Positions 9,418 to 17,793 of a stretch of DNA of 64,000 nt are shown in pieces. The stretch's first letter is position 1, and each line of letters starts with the position of its first letter. The stretch lies in contig JADKIZ010000007.1 of NCBI GenBank assembly GCA_016722445.1, positions 129,700-193,699 on the forward strand. The letters are read 5' to 3'. The stretch comes from Flavobacteriales bacterium. GTDB lineage: Bacteria > Bacteroidota > Bacteroidia > Flavobacteriales_D > Sanyastnellaceae. Position numbers and translations under genes: made by a program. The notes under the pieces are model-generated. The model worked only from the letters and a program-made list of their open reading frames with translations. It made no database searches and was not told the DNA's origin.

Positions 9418-11988
9418 GCATCTTTAATGACATTATCTCCGATTTCTTTGGGAAGTTTTCCTTCAGCTACCAGTTTGCTTACTGCTGCAGTCGTTTGTGC
9501 TGCGGCATTCACTTGTTTTTCCGCAGTTTTGACAGGATTACTTTCTTCGGCAGTTTCTGCACCCATGTAAGAGGAAACAGCTTTGCTATAGAGTGCTTTT
9601 TTCTCATCTTCGGTCATGCCAGGGATGTTGCTGATCGCGTTGAATGTCTTATCCATTCTGCGCTCCATCAATTTAGCTTTCTCGATTTTCGCTGCTTCTT
9701 CAATGCGTTTTGTTTCCAATTTAGCAGCTTCTTGACTGATACTTTGTGTGGCACTGTAACTTGCCTGCAATGCTGCAAGAGAATTGGCTTGAGTCGAAGA
9801 CAATCCGGTGGCATCTCGGAAACTATCTCCTTTGCCCAACAGATTGATCGCTGTATTTAATCCTGAGGGATCCGGAACCGATGGCGCATTTTGAATATTA
9901 ACGATAGGATTGGTCATCGGATTTGCACTTAGATTTCCTGGATCTGCACGTCGAGAATCGGTGCTTACAGTCTGTATGCTCGTTGGAGAATCTGGTATAG
10001 GCGATTCTTCCCAGCGCCAGAATCTTGAATCATCAATCTTCTCACAACTATTACAACTACCCATCATTGCTTCAGCGAAAACTCCTTCTGTGGGAACACT
10101 GATAGTTGATGGCTCTGATCCTGTGACCATATAATAGTCAAGTAATGAATCAGAAATGGTGAAATTTGGATCTATGTTCAATCCCGGGGCTACTGGAAAA
10201 ACCATACTGTTTCCAATGATTCCAATGAGTTCATTCACCACTAGGGACGCAAGACTTTTACCTTCTGCTTTTGGATTATCCAACAAAACACCATCCAAAA
10301 GCATAAAGCGCCTTTCAGCGGACATATGCAGCCAAATTTGTTTATGATAATACTCAATGTGTGAATTGAGATGATCAATGAGGATATTCGTAAAATCGAC
10401 GTCTTCTTGTTTTGGATTCACGAGTTCTGCTTGCGAAGGACCACAATACACACTCACACTGTCGCTTGAAGAAAGATCATCTCTTAAATTGGGATAATTG
10501 AACAATGTACCTTCGAAGTGTGCGGTGCGGAATCGCATGCTTCCTGAATTGACAAGTATTTCTGATTGGTCAATATTCGGTTTGCTTTGCGTCATTCTCA
10601 GATAAACTAAACTTTTACGCGGTACCGACATAGGTTCATTGAGTCGCAAGCTGATGTGCAATTTTCCTCCAGGCTGATAGCGACTGGTGAGTGAAGCATC
10701 TATATTCACTCCAGCTATGGTTCTACCGCTGTCATCTGCAACCGAAAATTGCAGGGAATTCACAAATTCGCGTGCGATGGTTTGCCCTAAAGCGTCATGA
10801 AATATTTTGTCTTTGTTTGATTTTCCTTCCAGATAGGTACTATAAAAGGTTGTTGGTGTCATTGTCCCCATGTAGGGTTTTAATGACTCCCAATTCGCCT
10901 CGTGCAAGACCATTTTTTTCGTTTTGTAGTATCCTACGATACCTGCGGTTGTGATAATTGGGCGCTCAAAATCTTCCACGAGTTCTTCTATATCAGCAGG
11001 TCGACGAATGACAAATGAAATGGCCAATTGTCCATTGGCTACGATGATCGGATCATCTGCATAGGTGGCTGATGGTAATGAAGTACCAATCCATTCCGAT
11101 TGCACACGTTGAGCAGATGAGAATGACTTGGCGAGTTTGGGTTTGATCAGTCTTCTGCTGAGGATATCTCGCCACTTGAGTAATTTTTCCAAGTCAAAAT
11201 TGGTCATCATCAATGGCACAAAAACACATTCGCGTGCATCTGCCAATCTGTGTCGAACCTTGAAATGTCTCAGTACTTCAAAGTATTGTATCGTGATGGC
11301 GTGGCAGTGATTGTAATTGGCAACTGATTCTGTTTCGACACCCAATTCTTCATTTTGCGCTACTGTTTGAATGACGGTACTGCGCTGACTTCTTACCGCG
11401 GAGGCTGATTGTGAAATGCGGTCTTGAATCTTTTGTAAATCACTCGCAACCATATTTCGCATACCTGATTGACTGCTACTCGCTGATGAATGACCAACTC
11501 CACCGCTGACACCAAACAGCACTCCTCCGATCATTCCTCCGGCTGATGCACTTGCACTAGATGTGGTAGAAGAAGAGGAGCCAGAAAGTGATTCACTGAA
11601 TCCACCTTTGGTAATTTCATAAACATCGCGGTCGTGATCTATTTCAGCGCGCAATGATTCTTCATTGACCAGTGATTGTGCGTTTTTTGCTGACTCACGC
11701 CTTTTCCAACCTAAAGTGACAATCTGTTTTTTCTGTCCTGGCGCCAATGGAAGGCTATAAAGCAAATCTCCCAACGAGTATCCGTCTGCAATCCATTCTG
11801 TTTTGTAGTGTAATAAATGGCCATGTGCAACAGAAACGGCTTGATAAATCGTTGCTGCGCCATCCCATTGGATGAGGTGATTACCATCAGCGATGCTTCG
11901 TCCTAAGAGTTGAGGGTTTTTATCTTCAATGGCACCTTTGATGTTTTTGGTTTCGTTTTTCGAAGTAATTCTCCAAGGTTTTCAGCAT
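9291..11988 (-). CDS. N-terminal part of the frameshifted ~1,316-codon protein of unknown function
   Basis: The frame beginning at ATG 11988, with a strong ribosome site, reads 11 codons and must then shift +1 at the T5 run 11956-11960 to enter the long frame; the stretch between (NIKGAIEDKNPQLLGRSIADG..) is plainly coding. I do not recognise the family. There is no signal peptide, so it is probably cytosolic. Visible segments: SLPLAPGQKKQIVTLGWKRR near residue 80, a Ser/Gly-rich tract (GGMIGGVLFGVSGGVGHSSASSS), helical and beta-rich middle regions, a CNSCEK pair near residue 635, and an Ala/Gln/Lys-rich coiled-coil-like region (about 700-830). It then continues into the beta-lactamase-like C-terminus at 8038-9417. 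The 354-aa gene lies 18 bp upstream, probably in the same operon. Confidence 0.6.
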
Positions 11989-11991
11989 TAA

Positions 11992-11998
11992 CCTCCTT
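11992..11998 (-). promoter_or_regulatory. Strong Shine-Dalgarno site fixing the start at 11988
   Basis: AAGGAGG on the minus strand, 3 bp before the ATG, within the 18-bp gap after the 354-aa gene. Shine-Dalgarno sites this strong are uncommon in Bacteroidota, and it supports 11988 as the true start although the ORF there is cut short by a frameshift. Confidence 0.6.
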
Positions 11999-12006
11999 AC
12001 CACTTT

Positions 12007-13071
12007 TCAAAATTCTTTCAGAACACTTTTCGATATCCGAACGTTCTTCATTGCTGAATTGACATCTTCTTCACTGATTGAATCAGATACAGCCCGAGCC
12101 ATCACAACTGGTGGTGCACCTCCGCCTGGAGGGGTTGGAGTTACTGGAGGTGAGCCTCCTGTGGGTGGCGTGGTAGATGTTGTGCCCAAATTCGAAGCCA
12201 TGATGTCTTTGAATTTGTCTTTGATTTCAGCAATTCGAGATGGTTGCAGTTCAAGAATATCACCGAGGGTTAAGTCCGGCTCATCTTCCAAAATGACACC
12301 TTTAATTTCGGGCTCCGTAGTGCGAACAACACTGAAGAACGAAAACTCTTCTAGGACTTTCCTTTTTTGATGCATGTCCAACTCATTGCATCCGCAATCA
12401 CACGAATCTTGATCGGCATCCACAATGAGCGCATCTGCATTGAGTTCAGCGACAATGATTAATCGGGAAGGTATTCTAAACTGGCCATCTTCTGCAGGCT
12501 CCAATTGAATGTCAACCGGGCTGGTAACTTTCGTATTACCTATTTGTACTCGTACGGCATTGAAAGTTTGTGCTAATTTGTCGATGAAAAAATAGCCGTT
12601 GGTTTCTGTTGTAACTTGTGTGAATGCTACAAACTCAGACTCTGGAGTAACACGCCCTTCGAAGATGAGTTGTATATCTTCCGTATCTATTCTGCCATTT
12701 AGTTCCAATAAACGACCATATATGAATCGGGATGGTGCGCTGGTCACAGCTTTCGATAGCTGGCTGGAATCAATTCGGTAAGTGCTGAATTCCCATTCGA
12801 GGCTGGACATTGAGTTGAGTTCATCCTTACTAAAGGTTCTTTGCGCAACTATTTCGTTTCGATTGAATCTGATACTGAGAAATACATCGGTTTGATCAGC
12901 AGGCAAAACATCCCAATTCAATTGGCATTGGCCATTGTTTGATGATCTGATCGTTTGGGATTCATTTTTTAAATAATCACCAGGCAACGCCGAGAAATAA
13001 CGGATGAGGATTTCGACTCTACTAAAGTCTACTTCACCATCAAGTGATTTAAGAATGATTTTGTTAAGCAT
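12007..13071 (-). CDS. Hypothetical protein, first gene of the 8-13 kb unit
   Basis: A 354-residue protein with no signal peptide or membrane segment. The N-terminal 100 residues are beta-rich (KIILKSLDGEVDFSRVEI). Residues about 115-175 (IYGRLLELNGRIDTEDIQLIF..ETNGYFFID) look like a carboxypeptidase-regulatory-like beta sandwich. A Cys cluster, CDCGC, lies near residue 224. The C-terminus has a Pro/Gly/Thr linker (about 295-323) before a short charged tail. I do not recognise the family. It is followed after 18 bp by the large frameshifted gene, and the two probably work together; no neighbour suggests the function. Confidence 0.7.
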   Translation of the reverse strand: MLNKIILKSLDGEVDFSRVEILIRYFSALPGDYLKNESQTIRSSNNGQCQLNWDVLPADQTDVFLSIRFNRNEIVAQRTFSKDELNSMSSLEWEFSTYRIDSSQLSKAVTSAPSRFIYGRLLELNGRIDTEDIQLIFEGRVTPESEFVAFTQVTTETNGYFFIDKLAQTFNAVRVQIGNTKVTSPVDIQLEPAEDGQFRIPSRLIIVAELNADALIVDADQDSCDCGCNELDMHQKRKVLEEFSFFSVVRTTEPEIKGVILEDEPDLTLGDILELQPSRIAEIKDKFKDIMASNLGTTSTTPPTGGSPPVTPTPPGGGAPPVVMARAVSDSISEEDVNSAMKNVRISKSVLKEF

Positions 13072-13503
13072 ATTCAGAAGGTTTGATTGGCATTAGTTAA
13101 CCATCATGCCGAACCAATACCAATATTCCGTCATACACGACATCACTTTGAAGTGAATTCGGAAAATACAGCATCTTACAAACCACTATGGTTTGATCAA
13201 TTCATCAACTGCTCGTTGCTTCATTTTTTTGGTAGGGAGTGTTTCTAAAAATCCTTTGACTCTTGCACTTCGGTTTAGCTTTCTCTACACCCTCTTTTGG
13301 TTTTGGTATGATGTGATTGTTTTCACAACCGCAACGAATATATCTGGAATTTCTTTAAACGTTCTTGTTTTTTTGAAATAATGTCGTTTGGGCTTGCAAT
13401 AAGATTAATTTGATAAACTATGATTTCTTCTAGCTTGCAAGCAAAGCGCTGGACAATTGTCAATTGCCTGAAACACCATAAACATTCTTCATTTAAATTC
13501 TGA
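13072..13503. other. Intergenic region upstream of the 8-13 kb unit
   Basis: 432 bp between two minus-strand genes. It must hold the promoter of the 354-aa gene, but I see no clear -33/-7 pair. The only coding-like signal is the broken short frame at 13097-13224. Confidence 0.5.
13097..13224 (-). pseudogene. Possible short broken ORF
   Basis: From ATG 13224 the frame reads MKQRAVDELIKP then stops; shifting one base gives IVVCKMLYFPNSLQSDVVYD.. to a TAA at 13097. The join would make a peptide of about 42 residues just upstream of the 354-aa gene. It is too short to judge; it could be a remnant or chance. Confidence 0.2.
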
Positions 13504-16500
13504 CTACCTGAACAAAGTGATATAAGTTCTGATTTCCTTGTCGTCACCACAAAAACTTGTACCATTGAATTTGCAGATGTAAATACCATCTATGGCAAAA
13601 GTGGAGCTATTGCCGGGTCCTTGTCCGGCCCATGTTTTTTGATCGGAAGAACTTTTGAAAACCAAAATTCCCCAGCGATCATAAATTTCGAAACTCATGT
13701 TCTCACATCCACTACAGTTCGGATAAAACAGATCATTGATCCCATCTCCATTCGGTGTGAATGCATTCGGGATATATGGATTCAATTCAGGATGGATTGT
13801 AATCAGCATAGAAGTGTCCTCCAAACATTCGTATTCATTGTTGACTTCGAATGTGACCAAGTAATCACCTGGACGATCATAAATGTGAATTGGATTGTTT
13901 TCGGTGGAATATGTGCTATCACCAAAATCCCATGAATAAATGGAAGGTGCACCAAATTGTTCATACTCGAATTGCGGAGATACCAATTCAATAAACTTTG
14001 TTTTGGAGCCAGAACATGTAAGATTGGCCGTGAATAATGGAACCGGTTTTTTGACAGAAGGAACTGTGATATGACCTGAGCTAAAACATCCATTCAAATC
14101 AGTTAATTCTATGAAATGCTGACCACCGGATAGATCTTCTCTGAGTGCACCAATTTCGCCATCCGACCATTCAATTTCATACGGCAGGGTACCACCAGAA
14201 GCAATGACTTCAACGACACCATGTCCACGTTCACAAGAATCGGGTGCGATGAGTTCCATCACAAACGTAATAGGCTCCGGTTGTGTAATGTCGATGGTTT
14301 CAATAGCTACACAACCATTGACGTCAACAGCCTCATAGGTATAAAGACCTGCTCCTAAATTGGAAAGGGTATTGTCAACTAAAAGTGAATCATTCCATGA
14401 AACACTATGCGCTCCTGTACCACCTGCAGATACCAACGTAAGGAAGGCATCGAGTGATCCATGACATGAAATAGGATGACCATTGTAATCACTCATGGAT
14501 TGAATGCCAATGGTAAGTAATGCAGGATCAACCAATGAAACTACTTCGCTATAACTATCGCAATAATATGCATCTGTGATATAGTAGTTATAATCACCCT
14601 GAACCAGATCATTGATCTGATTTGAAGATTCACCTGTACTCCATTGAACAGTGATCGGTGCAACACCACCTGAATATACCAATTCGATGCTGCCATGCGC
14701 TTCTCCAAAACAAACATTGTTGATGACAATAACATCTTCAAGAATCAATTGAGATGGAGATGTTAGTGTGATGCTATTGGAAGCAGCACAGTTTTCGGCA
14801 TCAAGTATGGATACTGAAATGAGCCCTTCTGAATTTGTTGGTGTACTATTTAAATTTGTACTTCCATCGGACCAAAGAATGGAATATGGTTCAATACCGC
14901 CAGTGATCTCAATTCCAGCTTGGCCATCGTTGGCGCCAGGACAGCTCACAGAATATCCTTGATAATCGCTTAGCACAGAAATGTCCGTTAGGATGGGATC
15001 AGGTTGTGTCAAATTCAAATTGACTGATGTTGAACAACCATTTTCATCAATGATCTCCACCTCATAAATTCCTGCGATAAGATCATTGATTGATTCCGAA
15101 TAAGTAATTTGGATTCCATTCAACCAAAGTTCATAGTCTCCAATGCCTCCGGTAGCTGTACCACCAATTTGGCCATTGTCTTCATCATAACATGAAACGC
15201 CATAGCCTGAATAATCAGAGGTGATGCTAAAATTGTTGATGATTTCATTAGGCTGATCGAGGGTTGCCACAGTATCTGCCATGCAACCTACGGAATCGGT
15301 CACTTGAATGGTGTAAAATCCTGCAAGAAGATTATTCAAAATTGGGTTGGGTGATCCGGAAAGATCATTCACTGAATATTCGAGAGGTCCATTACCTCCT
15401 GAACATTCAACTTCTATTGAACCATCATTTAATCCGAAGCAGGAAATATTGAAGCCATTGTAATCAGATAATACCAATTGCTCAATGACAGGTGCCTCAA
15501 TCTGAATATTCATCAATAATGAATCGATGCAGCCATGTTCGTTTTCCGCATATAATATGATCTCATGGGTACCAGTTTCAAAATACTGAGCTGTAAATGT
15601 GCTCTGATTGGAAATGTAGGAGCCATCCAACCACCACTCAATCGTGGTGACACCTCCATCGGGATTGTAGCACATTGATTCATACTGAATCAAATCTCCA
15701 GGGCAAAAATGTCTTTGATCGGAATTGACCAGTGTTAGTGGACTTGAGTAAATGAATACGTCTACTTGTACAGTATCTGCACATTGCAGATCGTTGTCCA
15801 CAATCATGGTCACTTGCTGAAGTCCATATGCTGGAAAATCGAATGTTGCAGTGTCACCCGGTATAGGAGGGCTGTCTGGTGGAAGCCATGTACAGGTACC
15901 ACCTTCGCTATTACTGTAAGTTGAAATATTGATTAGCGTTGCATCTAGTTGACAGTCTGAAACGACAATAACTGCTCCAGTGGTGGAAGTTTGTGTGAGT
16001 GAATAGGGCAGGATCAATTCGCATCCATTAAAGGAAGTAAGCGTGACAAAACCAGTCTGACCTATGTAAGGATCGGCCAATGTGATATCCTGTGTTGTTT
16101 CACCTGTACTCCAAAGATAGCTTTCGTAACCTGTAGGTGCCGACAGTTCAGCGTCCTGCATATCACCTTCGCAAAAGCGTGCATCAACTTCAGAAGGTAC
16201 ACAGCGGCAAGTTAAAAATCCAGTACCAAAATGCCCTTCTGGTTGACAATCCATAGAACCACACTCAATGGTGACTTGTTGTCCAACGTAATTCTGCAAA
16301 TCCATACCGATGGTCACCCATGGCAGAAAGTCAATGCCATCTAATTCTTCCCAACCAGCGATGTTGTTACCGGCGATTACTGTATACTCAGAACAATCGA
16401 TGATATCGCCGTTTTGATCTAAAATTCGGAAAATCAATTTTGGTTGTTCTTCCGGAGGATGCCCATCGTCTTCCAAAACTGCTGCAAGTTTTACCTCTAG

Positions 16501-16836
16501 TCCGTCAAATTCCTCTGTGACCACATAACTATACTTAATCATTTCACTATAACCACCTGTTTCAAAGTTGCCGATTTGTGCAACAGAAGTATATCCAGGC
16601 GGCACCCATGGAACGGTATTGTTTGTAAATGGAATGAAACCTGCGCCAGTATGAATACTAAATCGATTGGAATTGAAACCGGCTGTCAGGTTGGCGAAGT
16701 CATAATTCCCCATGAACGTTTCCCATCCATTGAAATTACCTTCGGTAAAATCCATGTTGTAACATTCTGATTGGGACTTAAGCTGAGTAGTAGTGATCAG
16801 TATGAGCGCAATGGTTAAGTATCGTAAAGGTCGCAT
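13504..16836 (-). CDS. Secreted SprB-repeat/PKD protein with T9SS type B sorting domain
   Basis: An 1,110-residue surface protein. Domain order: signal peptide (to about residue 22); a beta-sandwich N-terminal domain (about 25-205) with paired Cys; a PKD-like region (about 340-450); about six SprB-type repeats (about 450-925) seen as repeated blocks such as ISCFGLNDGSIEVECSGGNGP with the recurrent 'SC.G..DG.I.....GG..P'; a PKD domain (IYSWDFGDSTYSTENNP); and a gliding-motility-associated type B C-terminal domain (IPNAFTPNGDGINDLFYP.., YDRWG..). It should cross the outer membrane by T9SS and act in adhesion or gliding. Unlike the other type B genes here, it has no PorP/SprF gene beside it. Confidence 0.9.
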   Translation of the reverse strand: MRPLRYLTIALILITTTQLKSQSECYNMDFTEGNFNGWETFMGNYDFANLTAGFNSNRFSIHTGAGFIPFTNNTVPWVPPGYTSVAQIGNFETGGYSEMIKYSYVVTEEFDGLEVKLAAVLEDDGHPPEEQPKLIFRILDQNGDIIDCSEYTVIAGNNIAGWEELDGIDFLPWVTIGMDLQNYVGQQVTIECGSMDCQPEGHFGTGFLTCRCVPSEVDARFCEGDMQDAELSAPTGYESYLWSTGETTQDITLADPYIGQTGFVTLTSFNGCELILPYSLTQTSTTGAVIVVSDCQLDATLINISTYSNSEGGTCTWLPPDSPPIPGDTATFDFPAYGLQQVTMIVDNDLQCADTVQVDVFIYSSPLTLVNSDQRHFCPGDLIQYESMCYNPDGGVTTIEWWLDGSYISNQSTFTAQYFETGTHEIILYAENEHGCIDSLLMNIQIEAPVIEQLVLSDYNGFNISCFGLNDGSIEVECSGGNGPLEYSVNDLSGSPNPILNNLLAGFYTIQVTDSVGCMADTVATLDQPNEIINNFSITSDYSGYGVSCYDEDNGQIGGTATGGIGDYELWLNGIQITYSESINDLIAGIYEVEIIDENGCSTSVNLNLTQPDPILTDISVLSDYQGYSVSCPGANDGQAGIEITGGIEPYSILWSDGSTNLNSTPTNSEGLISVSILDAENCAASNSITLTSPSQLILEDVIVINNVCFGEAHGSIELVYSGGVAPITVQWSTGESSNQINDLVQGDYNYYITDAYYCDSYSEVVSLVDPALLTIGIQSMSDYNGHPISCHGSLDAFLTLVSAGGTGAHSVSWNDSLLVDNTLSNLGAGLYTYEAVDVNGCVAIETIDITQPEPITFVMELIAPDSCERGHGVVEVIASGGTLPYEIEWSDGEIGALREDLSGGQHFIELTDLNGCFSSGHITVPSVKKPVPLFTANLTCSGSKTKFIELVSPQFEYEQFGAPSIYSWDFGDSTYSTENNPIHIYDRPGDYLVTFEVNNEYECLEDTSMLITIHPELNPYIPNAFTPNGDGINDLFYPNCSGCENMSFEIYDRWGILVFKSSSDQKTWAGQGPGNSSTFAIDGIYICKFNGTSFCGDDKEIRTYITLFR

Positions 16837-17141
16837 TTGGTATTTAGTCTTACAAATATATTGGAAATGAGTAGTTCATCCCCAAAAAACGGGAGGAATT
16901 ATTTCATTTCAGTGGTTGGACCAACTATCCATGAAGGTCCTGTTGGCGTAAAATGACCACCCTAATTTGGTATGGCATGAGGTGTCAATCATTTGCAGAC
17001 TATAATTTTCTTTCTTGGTTGCGCAGAGGGACATTTTTGGTAGAATAAACTAAGCCAATCCAGGTGGTATTTTTGCAAGATAAATGATCCGGGTTAGATA
17101 ATATACGGTTCTAGTTGATCACATTTTTCAATCGAAATACC
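16837..17141. other. Divergent intergenic region
   Basis: 305 bp between the SprB-repeat gene and the RDD gene. It holds the candidate promoter at 16853-16886; I see no other structure in it. Confidence 0.5.
16853..16886 (-). promoter_or_regulatory. Candidate promoter of the SprB-repeat gene at 13504-16836
   Basis: On the minus strand TTTG (16886-16883), 22 bp, then TATATTTG (16860-16853), a match to the Bacteroidota -7 box TAnnTTTG. It lies 16 bp before the ATG. The spacing is slightly long. Confidence 0.4.
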
Positions 17142-17543
17142 ATGGAATACCCAAGAATATTAGATCGCGTGAAAGCAATAATGGCTGATTCGGTGGTCTA
17201 TATCATACTAATGACCTTATCTGCTTATTTGTTTGATCAATTCGATCATGTTCCGGATTACGCCAGAATATTGGCTTTTGTAATCATCTTTGTCATTTAC
17301 GATCCATTATTAACGAGCCTTTTTGGAGGAACACTTGGCCACTTTGTGATAGGCTTGAGAGTGGTTCGCTATCGAGATAGGTCGAAAAAGGTGATATTTC
17401 CAATTGCTTTGATTCGATCTACAATAAAATTGATTTTAGGCTCTATTTCAATGTTGGCAATGCATTCTGATGAAGAGCATAGGGCAATCCACGATTATAT
17501 GTCGGGTTCCATTGTGGTATTTAAGGATGATATGGCTAAATAG
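17142..17543 (+). CDS. RDD family membrane protein
   Basis: A small inner-membrane protein of 133 residues from the ATG at 17142; a TTG nine codons earlier is less likely, because family members begin with a short 'yPRi.dR..A...D' segment, here MEYPRILDRVKAIMADSVV. RDD features: Arg in helix 1 (ILDR), Asp in the same helix (MADS), YDPLLTSLFGGTLGHFVIGLRVV in the middle, and HRAIHDYMSGSIVV at the end, where the family has 'hDr.agT.Vv'. It has three transmembrane segments. Function unclear; some members affect ion transport. It stands alone between two large secreted-protein genes. Confidence 0.85.
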   Translation: MEYPRILDRVKAIMADSVVYIILMTLSAYLFDQFDHVPDYARILAFVIIFVIYDPLLTSLFGGTLGHFVIGLRVVRYRDRSKKVIFPIALIRSTIKLILGSISMLAMHSDEEHRAIHDYMSGSIVVFKDDMAK

Positions 17544-17598
17544 TCATTTATCCATATCTAACTTTAGCCTAGATCATGCTGTCGAGATCGTCATGAAG

Positions 17599-17762
17599 CG
17601 CTGAAAGCCAAAAAGGACGAGCGCATCCCGATTGTATCTGAACAAGCTCCGCAAGATTTTTATTTTTATGAAAGCGTATCATTCATACACTGAAAATAAA
17701 AATCGAGGCTTGTCCCGAGAGGAACTATTCGGGGAATTGCATGTATTTGAAGGGTTTCAGCG
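17599..17762. repeat. MITE-like imperfect inverted repeat, about 164 bp
   Basis: The ends are inverted: CGCTGAAA (17599-17606) and TTTCAGCG (17755-17762). Inside, ACAAGC (17642-17647) pairs with GCTTGT (17708-17713) and GATTTTTATTTT (17655-17666) pairs perfectly with AAAATAAAAATC (17693-17704), with a further TATGAA/TTCATA pair at the centre. CCCGA near 17628 faces TCGGG near 17729. The arms are imperfect elsewhere. No gene fits here. It could be a non-autonomous mobile element, a repeat-family member, or a structured RNA. Confidence 0.55.
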
Positions 17763-17793
17763 GTGTAATAGAATTCAACTGCATGATTCGGGT

